In this document: one piece after another, positions 17,805-27,203 of the stretch
Layout: every line of letters begins with the position of its first letter
Numbering within the stretch: the stretch's first letter is position 1
Assembly: GCA_025757745.1 (NCBI GenBank)
Contig: CP107217.1
Location: 1,922,001-1,986,000, forward strand
From: Coriobacteriaceae bacterium
Lineage (GTDB): Bacteria; Actinomycetota; Coriobacteriia; Coriobacteriales; Coriobacteriaceae
Length of the DNA: 64,000 nucleotides
Direction of reading: 5' to 3'
Made by a program: the position numbers and the translations under genes
Notes under the pieces: generated by a model
What the model was told of the DNA's origin: nothing
The model's input: the letters and a program-made list of their open reading frames with translations, nothing else
Databases searched by the model: none

Positions 17805-19322
17805 ATGGGAACTTATCATAGTACACGAGGACGCACTTTATCATGCTCAAGTAAGGTGGCAATCCGTACCGGCATCGCTCCCGACGGGGGTTTGTTTGTC
17901 TCGGACGAGCTTGGCACCCAGCAGGTCGATATCAGCTCGCTTGCTGATAAATCGTACTTTGAAATCGCTCAAAATGTGTTGGGAATGTTACTGAACGATT
18001 ACACGGACGAAGAAATTTCGGCGTGTGTCGACGAGGCATACCGCGGCACGTTCGCGAGTGAAGAGGTCACGCCTCTCGTCAAGCTCGACGCAGCACCGGG
18101 CACCGACGCCCCTCAGACCTATGTGATGGAGCTCTTTGGCGGCCCCACGAGCGCCTTCAAGGACGTCGCCCTGCAGATGCTCCCCCGCCTCATGGCCCGC
18201 ACCTCCGCCCAGGACGGCGGCGCCGAGCGCATCATGATCGTCACCGCCACGTCGGGTGACACGGGCAAGGCAGCACTCGCCGGCTTTGCCGACGCCCCGG
18301 GCACGGGCATCACCGTCTTTTATCCCGAGGGCAAAGTCAGCCGCGTACAGAATCTGCAGATGTCCACTCAGGAGGGCGATAACGTCGCCGTCTGCGGCAT
18401 CCGCGGCAACTTTGACGACGCCCAGAGCGCCGTCAAGCGCATCTTTGCCGATAAGGAGCTTGCCGAGCGTCTGGAGGCCGCAGGCACGGTGCTTTCGAGC
18501 GCCAACTCCATCAACGTCGGCCGTCTGGTACCGCAGGTCGTCTACTACTTTGCCGCCTATGCGCAGCTGTTGCGCGCCGGCGCCATCGAGGCCGGCGACG
18601 CCGTGGAGTTCTGCGTACCGACCGGCAACTTTGGCGATATCCTGGCCGGTTACTATGCCAAGCGCATGGGTCTGCCCGTCGCCAAGCTCATCGTCGCGAG
18701 CGACAAGAACAACGTGCTGGCTGACTTCCTGAGCACCGGCGTCTACGACCGCAACCGCCCGTTCTTCACGACCATCTCGCCTTCGATGGACATCCTCATC
18801 AGCTCTAACCTGGAGCGCATGCTCTACTTCCTGTCCGATGGCGACTGTGAGCTCGTTGCCGGCCTTATGGAGCAGCTGGCGCGGACTGGTCGCTACGAAG
18901 TTCCCGCCGACCTGCTGGCAAAGATTCAGAGCGTCTTTGGCTGCGGTTGGGCCAGCGAGGACGAGGTACGCACTGCCATCAAGAGCTGCTGGGACGCGAA
19001 CGGCTACGTGATCGACCCGCACACCGCCTGCGGCTATCACGTCTTTGAGCAGGTCGCTCCCGCCGAGGGCGCCAAGGCCCGCGTGCTGCTTTCGACCGCC
19101 AGCCCCTACAAGTTCCCGCGCGCCTGCTGCGACGCCCTGGGCCTCGACGTTCCCGAGGACGACTTTGAGGCCATGCGCGTGCTCGAGCAGGCAACCAACA
19201 CGGTTGCCCCGGTCCAGCTCGCCGAGCTCGAGTCCAAGCCCGTCCGCTTCGAAGACGTCTGCGACGTAGCCGACATGGCCAACTACGTAGAGCAGGCTGC
19301 AAAAAAGATGGCTACCAACTAA
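17805..19322 (+). CDS. thrC: Threonine synthase
   Basis: 505 aa from the ATG at 17805 (GAGGAG nine bases upstream; an in-frame ATG at 17760 lacks an RBS). Converts phosphohomoserine to threonine with PLP. N-terminal YHSTRG, PLP lysine in GGPTSAFKDVALQ, the glycine-rich phosphate loop VTATSGDTGKAAL, and PTGNFGDILAGYYA identify the family. The long C-terminal region is normal for this class. Upstream of thrB on the same strand but separated by a terminator-like hairpin and P-element C. Confidence 0.95.
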   Translation: MGTYHSTRGRTLSCSSKVAIRTGIAPDGGLFVSDELGTQQVDISSLADKSYFEIAQNVLGMLLNDYTDEEISACVDEAYRGTFASEEVTPLVKLDAAPGTDAPQTYVMELFGGPTSAFKDVALQMLPRLMARTSAQDGGAERIMIVTATSGDTGKAALAGFADAPGTGITVFYPEGKVSRVQNLQMSTQEGDNVAVCGIRGNFDDAQSAVKRIFADKELAERLEAAGTVLSSANSINVGRLVPQVVYYFAAYAQLLRAGAIEAGDAVEFCVPTGNFGDILAGYYAKRMGLPVAKLIVASDKNNVLADFLSTGVYDRNRPFFTTISPSMDILISSNLERMLYFLSDGDCELVAGLMEQLARTGRYEVPADLLAKIQSVFGCGWASEDEVRTAIKSCWDANGYVIDPHTACGYHVFEQVAPAEGAKARVLLSTASPYKFPRACCDALGLDVPEDDFEAMRVLEQATNTVAPVQLAELESKPVRFEDVCDVADMANYVEQAAKKMATN

Positions 19323-19333
19323 ACCCTTACTAG

Positions 19334-19363
19334 GCGCCGGCGAAAGCCGGCGCACCTTCTTTT
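19334..19363 (+). terminator. Terminator after thrC
   Basis: GCGCCGGC pairs with GCCGGCGC over a GAAA tetraloop-like turn, followed by ACCTTCTTTTAT. It implies that thrB also needs its own promoter. Confidence 0.65.
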
Positions 19364-19398
19364 ATCAGATACTCACCGGGATAATGACGAGCTGACAT

Positions 19399-19509
19399 GC
19401 GGGTCTGCCTGTTTAGTTCGTCGCGAGTTCCGCACGAGCCGGAAAGCACTTAATGTGCTTTCCGAGCGAGCCAGGACTGCCCGAGCAGCGAACTAAACAG
19501 GCAGACCGC
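19399..19509. repeat. P-family palindrome C
   Basis: Arms 19399-19420 and 19489-19509 match except for one extra G. Core AGTTCCGCACGAG; inner stem GGAAAGCAC/GTGCTTTCC. The right arm ends only 13 bp before the thrB ATG, next to its ribosome site, so folding could affect thrB translation. Confidence 0.75.
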
Positions 19510-19522
19510 CCAGGAGATTCCC

Positions 19523-20404
19523 ATGATCAAAATCACCGTCCCCGCCACCAGCGCGAACCTAGGCATTGGCTACGACACCCTCGGCATGGCCGTCAGCCTC
19601 TACTCGCACTTCACCTTCGAGCGCGCCGACAAGCTCACCATCACGGGCTGCCCCGAGGAATTCCAAAACGAGAACAACCTGGTCTACGTTAGCTTTGTCG
19701 ATGCACTGGCCGCATGGGGCGAGCCGGCCTTCCCCGTCGCCATCGACATTCAGACTGACGTTCCCGTCGCCCGCGGCCTGGGCTCCAGCTCCACCTGTGT
19801 CGTCGCCGGCATTATGGCCGCCGCCGCGCTGACAGGCCACACCGTCGACCGTGCCGAGCTCGTCCGCATTGCCACCGAGGTCGAGGGCCATCCCGATAAC
19901 GTCGCCCCCGCTATCCTGGGCGGCGCCGTCTGCTCCTTTACGCCGACCGATTCGCTCCCCCAGTGCCTGCGCTACGAGGTGAGCGATCGCCTGCGTTTTA
20001 TTACCGTGATTCCTCCCTACGAGGTGCATACGAGCGAGGCGCGCAAGGTCGTGCCGCAGGAGGTTCCGCTCTCCACCGCCGTATGGCAGATGGGCCGCAT
20101 CGCCGGCATGACGCGCGGTCTTGAGTCCGGCAACCTCGACCTGATTGCCGCCGCCAATGACGACCGCATCCAGGAACCCTATCGTCGCCGTCTGATTCCC
20201 GACTACAACGCCGTGCGCGACACCTGCCTTAACGGCGGCGCCAAGACCATCTGGATCAGCGGATCGGGCTCGACCCTTATGGCTGTGACCGACGACACCA
20301 TCGTGGCAAAGTTCCTGCAGGTCAAGCTGCGCGAGCAGTTCCCTAAGTGTGATACGCATATTCTGACGTGCGACACGGAAGGCGCTCAAATCGAGTACCT
20401 GTAG
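19523..20404 (+). CDS. thrB: Homoserine kinase
   Basis: 293 aa GHMP kinase. N-terminal VPATSANLGIGYDTLG, ATP loop ARGLGSSSTCVVAG and C-terminal WISGSGSTLMAV are the three family motifs. Phosphorylates homoserine for ThrC. RBS CAGGAGA six bases before ATG. The stop region CCTGTAGACATCGC is repeated inverted about 170 bp downstream as the outer arm of P-element D. Confidence 0.95.
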   Translation: MIKITVPATSANLGIGYDTLGMAVSLYSHFTFERADKLTITGCPEEFQNENNLVYVSFVDALAAWGEPAFPVAIDIQTDVPVARGLGSSSTCVVAGIMAAAALTGHTVDRAELVRIATEVEGHPDNVAPAILGGAVCSFTPTDSLPQCLRYEVSDRLRFITVIPPYEVHTSEARKVVPQEVPLSTAVWQMGRIAGMTRGLESGNLDLIAAANDDRIQEPYRRRLIPDYNAVRDTCLNGGAKTIWISGSGSTLMAVTDDTIVAKFLQVKLREQFPKCDTHILTCDTEGAQIEYL

Positions 20405-20584
20405 ACATCGCCGATCGGTCTGTCCGGGCCACCCAGGGGCATCCCCTTAAAAACGTCCTCGCACTTGAGGCCCGCTTATCCTGCTCCTTCGGAGCTGCGG
20501 ATAAGCGGGCCTCGTGCTGCGGAATATTTTTAAGGGGATGCCCCTGGGTGGCCCTATGGCAACGTGGCGAGCGATGTCTACAGG
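20398..20584. repeat. P-family palindrome D, including the thrB stop
   Basis: 28-bp perfect arms at 20426-20453 and 20527-20554. Outside them CCTGTAGACATCGC (20398-20411, holding the thrB stop) recurs inverted at 20571-20584. Core (minus strand) ATATTCCGCAGCACGAG and GTGCGAGGACG; inner stem GCCCGCTTATCC/GGATAAGCGGGC. Confidence 0.85.
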
Positions 20585-20662
20585 GACCCACGCTTTGAAG
20601 GGGCGCCGGGCTGATAATTTGGCTCTTTATTGGGGAGGGCTCTTGCTAGGCTGGGGCACTTA

Positions 20663-21253
20663 TTAGAGGCAGGCTTCGGCGATGCGGCGCTTGAGTTCGT
20701 CGATGCCGGTGCCGGTTTGGGAGCTTGTGATGATTACGTTTTCGGCCGGGACGTTGAGTTGCTTTTTGATGGCAGCTGCCTGGCGGGCCTGCTGGGTGCG
20801 GCTGAGCTTGTCGGCCTTGGTGAGGCAGACGATAAAGTTGAACTCGTTGCCCTGCAGATAGTCGATCATGTCATGGTCGAGCTTGCTCGGGTCGTGACGA
20901 ATATCCACCAGCGACACGACCAGGTTAAAGCTGCGCTCGGAGTCGAAGAAGTCGCCGATGAGCTCGGCCCAACGGTCGCGCTCGGCCTTGGAACGACGGG
21001 CGAAACCGTAGCCCGGCAGGTCGACAAAGTGAACGTCGTCGGCCTCAAAGAAGTTGATGTTGCTTGTCTTGCCCGGCGTGCTCGAAACCTTCACCAGGTT
21101 CTTGCGGCCAAAGAGCTTGTTCATAATGGACGACTTGCCCACGTTGGAGCGGCCAACAAAGCTCACCTCGGGACAGGTGGACTCGGGGATCTGCGAAACC
21201 TTGCCGTAGCTGGCGACGAACTTGGCAAGCTGGTAGTTAATGGAATCGGCCAT
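20663..21253 (-). CDS. engB: Ribosome-biogenesis GTPase EngB/YsxC
   Basis: 196 aa, the usual size. P-loop GRSNVGKSS, switch II DLPGYGFA, NKxD-type TKAD and the late SSQTGTG loop are all present. Assists 50S subunit assembly. Start at 21253 is preceded by AAGGAG; the longer frame upstream would run into mtnN. Follows mtnN on the same strand by 37 bp, so probably co-transcribed. Confidence 0.93.
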   Translation of the reverse strand: MADSINYQLAKFVASYGKVSQIPESTCPEVSFVGRSNVGKSSIMNKLFGRKNLVKVSSTPGKTSNINFFEADDVHFVDLPGYGFARRSKAERDRWAELIGDFFDSERSFNLVVSLVDIRHDPSKLDHDMIDYLQGNEFNFIVCLTKADKLSRTQQARQAAAIKKQLNVPAENVIITSSQTGTGIDELKRRIAEACL

Positions 21254-21290
21254 GGACACTCCTTGGTCGTAGGATCTTGCAAAAAACGCG

Positions 21291-22031
21291 CTATTGCGCA
21301 GCGGCAATGCGTCGAACGATATCGAGCGTGATATCGCTTGCGGCACGCGCATACTCGAACAAATCGAACTCGCGGTCGCAAATCGCATCATACGCCTCGT
21401 CACAATTATCGCTGATAGCACGCAGCACCAGGCAATCGACACCATTTTTGGTTGCGACATGGGCAATTGCCGCGCCCTCCATGCCGACACAATCGGCATG
21501 CGTCGCCTCGATGGCATCATTGCGCATAGCGGCGCCCGTCACAAAGCGGTTACCCGTGGCAATCGTGCCGACCAGGAACTGCTTTGCACCCTCGTTCGAA
21601 GCGGTCTCATTTGTCGAAGCATCAACAAACCCACGCTCAGCAAGCACATCGGCGGCAATATCGACCAGCGCGGGCGTCGAGACAAACTCCTCGAGCCCCG
21701 GTGCAGACTCGGCGATAAGCGCGGTATCGGTATCTAGATAGCGCAGGCATTTGCCAATGACGACATCGTCGATATGGAGCTTGGGATTCAGGCCACCTGC
21801 GATACCAGAAAACACAACTGCCTGTGGAGCATACTTGCTAATGAGGTGCTGTGTTGCGGCGGAAGCGTTTACCGTGCCCATACCCGCCGTCGTGGCGACA
21901 ATCGACAGGCCGTCGAGCCCGCCGGTCACAACGTTCAAGCCCGCCTCCTGTACCATGCAAACGTTGCTCAACTCTTCCTTAATCTGCATGATCTCTTTTT
22001 CGAGCGCACCGATAATCGCGATGGTAGCCAT
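21291..22031 (-). CDS. mtnN: 5'-methylthioadenosine/S-adenosylhomocysteine nucleosidase
   Basis: 246 aa. Cleaves adenine from MTA and SAH (methyl cycle, autoinducer-2 branch). N-terminal AIIGALEKEIMQIKEEL with catalytic Glu, FSGIAGGLN phosphate/ribose loop, VGMEGAAIAHVA ribose-binding Glu and RAISDNCDE with catalytic Asp. Start at 22031 follows GGGGAA. Upstream of engB in a likely two-gene unit. Confidence 0.93.
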   Translation of the reverse strand: MATIAIIGALEKEIMQIKEELSNVCMVQEAGLNVVTGGLDGLSIVATTAGMGTVNASAATQHLISKYAPQAVVFSGIAGGLNPKLHIDDVVIGKCLRYLDTDTALIAESAPGLEEFVSTPALVDIAADVLAERGFVDASTNETASNEGAKQFLVGTIATGNRFVTGAAMRNDAIEATHADCVGMEGAAIAHVATKNGVDCLVLRAISDNCDEAYDAICDREFDLFEYARAASDITLDIVRRIAAAQ

Positions 22032-22109
22032 GCCATTCCCCAAACCTATACGAAATTCTCAACCACGGTATGGTACCAGCATTTTGTTTGACCTCGTCAA
22101 ACGAACACG

Positions 22110-23206
22110 TTAGGCCAGCGCAGCTCGGGTATCAAAGAATGTCTTAGCAATCGCAGCCACCAGCTCGCTCGAGCGATCGCTCCATGGCATCGATGTCATG
22201 ATACTCATAATGTAGGTGTCGCCATCGACATCGATGAGGCCCGCATCGCATGTCGAATAGCAACCATCCTCGCTAATCCAGCCGGCCTTGTTGCGCACCA
22301 GGGCTTGGTCGTCCGCAATGCCGTCGCGGATAAAGGACCGGGTCGTAGAGGCCAGAAGATCCGATAGCCATTGCGACGTCTCGGTATCACGGCTCAAATA
22401 CTCGCTCATCTCGCGCCACAACTTGGCCGAGGTGCGCGGGCAATAGGTGGGAAAATCACTCATCGGATCGAGTGCGGTATCGTAATCGATGCCAAGACTG
22501 GCAATCCAATCTCGTAACCGACACGGTCAAACGTCGCGCGTAACGCAATAAACGAATCGTTGTCCGAATTAACGATCGCGGCCTCGATCAGGTCGCGCAC
22601 CGTCTGCCAACCCATGTTGTAGCCACCATAGGTGCCAAGGGAATCATCGAGTGAAACCTGACCCGTCTCGACCAGAAATTCGCAGATGTACAACGCATAG
22701 AGCGCCTTGTAGCTACTCGCGCCGTAAACCTCGACATCGGGGTTATACGTCACGCCCTTGCCGCTTGACAGGTCGTAGAACACCACGCCCACATCGCCTA
22801 GCTCCTGCGCCCGACTCAGGGCATCCTGGAGCAAGGCAAGGCTCTCATCCTCCAAGGTAGGAGTCTTGTTATCCACCAACGAGAAGGCCTGAACGGTATC
22901 ACCCGAAGGGATATCGTTGAAGTCCGCCTTCGAAAGTCTCGTCTTGAGATCTGCCGACGCTTTGGACTTTGAAACCTTCTCGTTTTGCGTCTGTACCGTT
23001 GACGCATCTGAGTGTGCCATTCGCTCCGACGCGTAGGTTTTGGCGGTAATTCCGAGGATAATAATCGCCAACGTTAGCATCCCAATGGCGGCAATCTTCG
23101 TCACGCGGACGCGAGCGTCGGCAAGGCCACGCGAAGATGTGCCCTTCGTCTCATATCTGCTGCTATGCTGCGGCATATACTCGTCCCGCGATGCGTTATT
23201 TCGCAC
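22110..23206 (-). pseudogene. Class-A beta-lactamase-like serine hydrolase, frame-broken
   Basis: GTG start at 23206 with AGGAG seven bases upstream. First frame (23206-22460): cytoplasmic tail, membrane anchor (IGMLTLAIIILGITAKTYA), then the penicillin-binding fold with SxxK as SSYK and the SDN motif in VNSDNDSF. Second frame (to 22110) continues with PTYCPRTSAKLWREMSEYLS and VRNKAGWISEDG, where class A enzymes have K-T/S-G. The join lies near 22505-22520 and needs a one-base change. All active-site pieces survive, so the break may be recent or a sequencing error. Ala in the KTG position argues against strong beta-lactamase activity. Confidence 0.75.
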
Positions 23207-23364
23207 GTGGTCTCCTGACTGCTACCGTTCATATACGAGCAGCATAATACCGAGCAGGCATTTCTTTCCAAAGATATTCAGCGGCGTTTAAGGCGTCTTT
23301 AAAGAAACCACAAGCGTATTTATCCAAATGGCGCGATTCTGTTGCGCATCTCCGCCCAAAACGC

Positions 23365-23431
23365 AGTTGCGGTGGAATAGTTCCTATTTGGGCGGCATAA
23401 GCCGAAAAACAAGAACTATTCCACCGCAACT
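23365..23431. repeat. S-family palindrome, copy 3
   Basis: AGTTGCGGTGGAATAGTTC (23365-23383) pairs exactly with 23413-23431. Nearly the same arms as copy 2 at 7540. The gap 23207-23522 holds this and the hairpin at 23468, and no gene. Confidence 0.85.
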
Positions 23432-23467
23432 TGACGGAGCTCTTTGGCAATCAACTTGGTGCCCAGG

Positions 23468-23500
23468 GGCACTCATTTAAGTCTGTCCCCAATGAGTGCC
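23468..23500 (-). terminator. Hairpin after pflA
   Basis: GGCACTCATT pairs with AATGAGTGCC, about 22 bp beyond the pflA stop. Contains GTCTGTCCCC in the loop, like other short repeats here. Terminator function is plausible but no U-run is visible. Confidence 0.45.
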
Positions 23501-23522
23501 TTTGGGGAGCGAAAATGGCTCG

Positions 23523-24341
23523 CTAGCCGATAGCGTTTTTGAGTTCCGCGCGACGCTTTTTCATGCCCGTCATGACGGCGTTGCGCAGCTCGGGCATGCG
23601 CGCGGTATCCATCTGTGGAACGCCCTCGAGCTTATAGGGAATGCCCAATTGCTCGTACTTGACGACACCCATCGTGTGATACGGCAGCATTTCCAGGCCC
23701 ACCACGTTGTGCCATGGAGCGATGAGGCGGCCGAGCGCCTCGCACTCCTCAACCGTATCGGTAATGCCGGGCACCACCACGTGGCGGATAACGACCTTAA
23801 TCTTGCGACGGGCAAGCTCATCACCAAACGCCAGAATGCGTGCGGGATCGCAACCGGTCAGCTTTTTATGCTCAACGGGATCGGCATGCTTGATGTCGAG
23901 CAGCACCATGTCGGTCTCGTTGAGAACAGTATCGAACTTCTCGGGATGGTTGGGGTCAAACGCATAGCCGCAGCTGTCGAGGCAGGTATGCACGCGGCCA
24001 TCGGGGTTGTTGTGCATTGCACGGAACAGGTCGGCTAAAAACGCGGGCTGCAAGAGCGGCTCGCCGCCGGACACCGTAATACCGCCGCTGCGGTAAAACT
24101 CATGGTTGCTCTGGAACTCGTCCATCAGGTGCTCGACGGTCACCATGGTGCCGCCGCTAACCGACCAGGTATCGGGGTTGTGGCAATACGCACAGCGCAT
24201 GGGGCAGCCCTGAACAAACACCACAAAGCGGATGCCGGGTCCATCGACCGTTCCCATCGTCTCAATCGAATGTACGCGGCCCAGGGCAAACGCAGAGTCC
24301 TCGGGACGAGCGTCCACACCCTCGAGCGTCATCTCAGCCAT
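23523..24341 (-). CDS. pflA: Pyruvate formate-lyase activating enzyme
   Basis: 272 aa from 24341 (an in-frame ATG at 24362 is possible). Radical-SAM enzyme with the cluster motif CPMRCAYC (C-x3-C-x2-C) after FVVFVQG, and the GGEPLLQ loop. It uses S-adenosylmethionine to create the glycyl radical on pyruvate formate-lyase. In this genome that glycine is on a separate small protein (33156-33407), so PflA must act on the free or docked domain. Located about 9 kb from the lyase genes and apparently monocistronic. Confidence 0.92.
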   Translation of the reverse strand: MAEMTLEGVDARPEDSAFALGRVHSIETMGTVDGPGIRFVVFVQGCPMRCAYCHNPDTWSVSGGTMVTVEHLMDEFQSNHEFYRSGGITVSGGEPLLQPAFLADLFRAMHNNPDGRVHTCLDSCGYAFDPNHPEKFDTVLNETDMVLLDIKHADPVEHKKLTGCDPARILAFGDELARRKIKVVIRHVVVPGITDTVEECEALGRLIAPWHNVVGLEMLPYHTMGVVKYEQLGIPYKLEGVPQMDTARMPELRNAVMTGMKKRRAELKNAIG

Positions 24342-24463
24342 TCCCGCTACCTTGCCTCTCATTGGTTTTAGCTACATAAATGCCAGAATCATTCTAGCCC
24401 ATACGCATGATGGCGAAACGGTTTAGCGGTCAATTGGGTTGTCCTATTTGGCCCTACGCAAGA

Positions 24464-24496
24464 GCGGCGGGAAGGTTATCGCAACCCGCCCGCCGC
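24464..24496 (-). terminator. Terminator-like hairpin after the DegV gene
   Basis: GCGGCGGG pairs with CCCGCCGC. It lies 32 bp past the stop on the minus strand and is followed by TCTTGC. Confidence 0.4.
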
Positions 24497-24527
24497 TGAG
24501 GCAATAGAAATCGATAGACGCCAGACC

Positions 24528-25382
24528 TTACGCCTTAAGCGTGAGCACCGCACCGAAGGCGGTCGGGCCGCAATGGCTCGAGATGACACCGCCGACCTGA
24601 GTCCAGGTAACGTCCTTAAAGCCCAGGTCGTGCGCATAGACTTCCATGTCGTCGCGCAGCTCCTGGGAAAGGCCTACCGAATACGCCAGGCCAATATGCG
24701 AGTAGTCAATCTCGCCCTTCGCAACCATGTGGTCAATAAAGGCGCGGGCGCACTTGAGCATAGAGCCGCGGAACTTCTTGGTTGCCACGAACTTGCCGCC
24801 CGTTACCTCAATGCAGGGCTTAATCTTGAGCAGATGGGCACCGAGGAATGCCACGTTGGATAGACGACCGCCCGCCTTAAGGAAGGCTAGGTCGGTAGGA
24901 ACAAAGCCCAGCAGCACACGGTCCATGACGGAATTCGTAAATGCAAAGATTTCGTCGACGGTGGCATCGGGGTGAGCCTCGATGTATTTGGCGGTCTCGA
25001 CGGCAACAAGCGACTGGCCCACCGAGACAAAACGCGTGTCCATGGAGTAGACGTAGTCGCGACCCTTGGCGGCAATCTTAGAAGACTGGTGTGAGCAGGT
25101 CGTGGCCTCGGAATACGCAAGGTGCAGAATAGTCGCATCGGGCTGCTCGGCATGGATGCGATCGTACACGTGCGCAAAATCTGCCGGCGCGCAGCCGCTG
25201 GTCTTGGGCATCACGCCAAACTCGTTGCAGCGCGAATAAATCTCGAGCGGATCGATCGAGCCGTCCTCGACGGTCTCGTCACCAATCGTGACATGCATAG
25301 GTACGCGCACGATACCGTAGCGTTCGCAGAGCTCCGGCGTCACATCCGAACCAGACTCAACCACGATTACGTACTTGCCCAT
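24528..25382 (-). CDS. DegV-family fatty-acid-binding protein
   Basis: 284 aa. DegV/FakB proteins hold a fatty acid for phosphorylation by FakA. Features: N-terminal YVIVVESGSDVTPELCERYG, the MPKTSGCAPADF segment with fatty-acid-contacting residues, and the second domain starting at VGQSLVAVETAKYI. Start at 25382 is set by family alignment; there is only weak ribosome-site sequence. No FakA kinase is nearby. The 277 bp upstream hold no recognisable gene. Confidence 0.85.
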   Translation of the reverse strand: MGKYVIVVESGSDVTPELCERYGIVRVPMHVTIGDETVEDGSIDPLEIYSRCNEFGVMPKTSGCAPADFAHVYDRIHAEQPDATILHLAYSEATTCSHQSSKIAAKGRDYVYSMDTRFVSVGQSLVAVETAKYIEAHPDATVDEIFAFTNSVMDRVLLGFVPTDLAFLKAGGRLSNVAFLGAHLLKIKPCIEVTGGKFVATKKFRGSMLKCARAFIDHMVAKGEIDYSHIGLAYSVGLSQELRDDMEVYAHDLGFKDVTWTQVGGVISSHCGPTAFGAVLTLKA

Positions 25383-25659
25383 TATCATCACGACCCATCT
25401 CAACATTGGCTTTTCAACACATGGCACGCGCCGCCGCACTGTTGCACAACGGCGGCAGAGCGCCAAAGAGACGCCGCCCCTTGCACACAACAAAGGACAG
25501 CGTCTCCCTGGAAAAACTCCGTGCTAATCTGAGATTCTACACGGTTTATTACTAAGTGTTACTTACTCCGCAAACGGTCGCTATACGCGATAAACGGTAG
25601 TTCGCTGCGGCAACTGCGACACATTCCGCCCAGCAAGTCCAATCGTGCTCCACACACGG

Positions 25660-27102
25660 TTAATGCGCGAGGCGGTAGAAATTCATCGATGCCGCGCCCT
25701 CGGCGTGCAGCTCCATCGCCGGAACCGCCGGCGAATAGGTACGGCTCGTAAGTGCCGCCTCGCCGCCATTTGCAAAAATCTCGACCATCGTAGTGTCCGA
25801 AAGCACGCGCAGGTCGCGAAGCTCGCTGAGCTCAATCGACCTCTGGTCGCGCCCATAGCCTTCGTCACCCATGTCGAGGGTAAGCATCCCGTCTGCATAG
25901 CGCACAAAGACACCCTTGCGGATTTCGAGCTCGACCATCTTGGCGCCCTCGCAGGAAACCACAAGATCAAACAGGCGGCCCGGCTCCTCAACGGTTTCAC
26001 CGCCTATCGCGCGAACGCAGTCACCGCGCATCCTCTCAATCTCGTGCGCCGGCCGCTGGCAGAGCTTACCATCGCGTATGCTCAGCTCTCGCGGCACCGT
26101 CAACGCGCACTGCCACCCGCGCGCCACCGTCGGGTTTTCTGCCGTCGCGTCGGGGCAACCCGACCATCCGATCATCAAACGCCGGCCTGCAGTATCCTCA
26201 AAGGACTGCGGAGCATAGAAATCAAAACCGGCATCGACCATCGGGGGCATGCCCTGCCCGACGATTTTAAAGCTCGGCGCCTCCCAATCGGCCTCGATGG
26301 AGAACCACACGCACTGATGCGGATTGCGGTAATGCCAACCATCGGCAGGCACACCCTGCGGACAGCAAACGAGAATAAGCTCGCCATCGAGCTCAAACAG
26401 ATCGGGGCACTCCCACATAAAGCCAAACTTCTCGTCCAACTCAATGCGCGTCGCATAGCTCCAGTCCTCAAGATTGCGCGAGGTATAGACAAGCACGCAC
26501 CCGCGATCGTCTTTCGTACGAGCGCCGAGAACCATGTAGTAGATACCGTCGTGTTCAAGGATCTTGGGGTCGCGCACGTGCGTACCGATATTGTCGGGGT
26601 AATCGACCGGCCCAACAGCTATGCGCTTCTCGCCCAATTCGTCGGGATTCTCGGCAACCATATGAATCTGGTTTTGCTCACGGCCCGTCAACACGTAGTC
26701 GTAATCATCGCGGTCAAAATGCTTGACGTTGCCGGTATAGAAGTAGTGAATCTTGCCATCGCGTACAAAGGCAGAACCAGAATACGCTCCGCTCGAATCC
26801 AAATCGGAATCGGGGAACAGCACGGGGCCGTGATTCTCGTACGTCACAAAATCCTTTGTCGTCAGATGGTTCCAAAGCACTGGACCGCCATGCGCAGCAT
26901 CGAACGGATCGTATTGATGATAGATGTGATACGTATCACCAATCTGAACCAAACCGTTGGGGTCGTTGAGCCAGCCAAGCTCAGGCTCCACATGGAACAG
27001 AAGCCTATCGGGGTCGGACGCGATGCGGGCCGCCGTCTCATCCTGTCCGGCACGCCACTGCTCATAGTCCGCGCGTGTCACCTTGTTTTTTTGATTTAAC
27101 AT
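25660..27102 (-). CDS. scrB: Sucrose-6-phosphate hydrolase (GH32)
   Basis: 480 aa. Glycoside hydrolase family 32: nucleophile Asp in WLNDPNG, transition-state Asp in VRDPKIL, acid/base Glu in WECPDLF, plus a C-terminal beta-sandwich. Cytoplasmic (no signal peptide), so it should split sucrose 6-phosphate delivered by the PTS transporter encoded just upstream into glucose 6-phosphate and fructose. Third gene of the LacI-controlled sucrose locus. Confidence 0.9.
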   Translation of the reverse strand: MLNQKNKVTRADYEQWRAGQDETAARIASDPDRLLFHVEPELGWLNDPNGLVQIGDTYHIYHQYDPFDAAHGGPVLWNHLTTKDFVTYENHGPVLFPDSDLDSSGAYSGSAFVRDGKIHYFYTGNVKHFDRDDYDYVLTGREQNQIHMVAENPDELGEKRIAVGPVDYPDNIGTHVRDPKILEHDGIYYMVLGARTKDDRGCVLVYTSRNLEDWSYATRIELDEKFGFMWECPDLFELDGELILVCCPQGVPADGWHYRNPHQCVWFSIEADWEAPSFKIVGQGMPPMVDAGFDFYAPQSFEDTAGRRLMIGWSGCPDATAENPTVARGWQCALTVPRELSIRDGKLCQRPAHEIERMRGDCVRAIGGETVEEPGRLFDLVVSCEGAKMVELEIRKGVFVRYADGMLTLDMGDEGYGRDQRSIELSELRDLRVLSDTTMVEIFANGGEAALTSRTYSPAVPAMELHAEGAASMNFYRLAH

Positions 27103-27125
27103 CGCCGTTGACTTTCTCGTCTATG

Positions 27126-27164
27126 GGGAAGGACGCTCGACTCACACGAGTCGAACGCCCTTCC
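27126..27164 (-). other. Intercistronic hairpin between the PTS gene and scrB
   Basis: GGAAGG and TCGACTC pair with GAGTCGA and CCTTCC, giving a long stem with small bulges. There is no U-run, so it may stabilise mRNA or set relative expression of the two genes. Confidence 0.5.
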
Positions 27165-27203
27165 TCAAATGGACTTATCCTCAGATTACACTGAACGGCT
27201 CAA

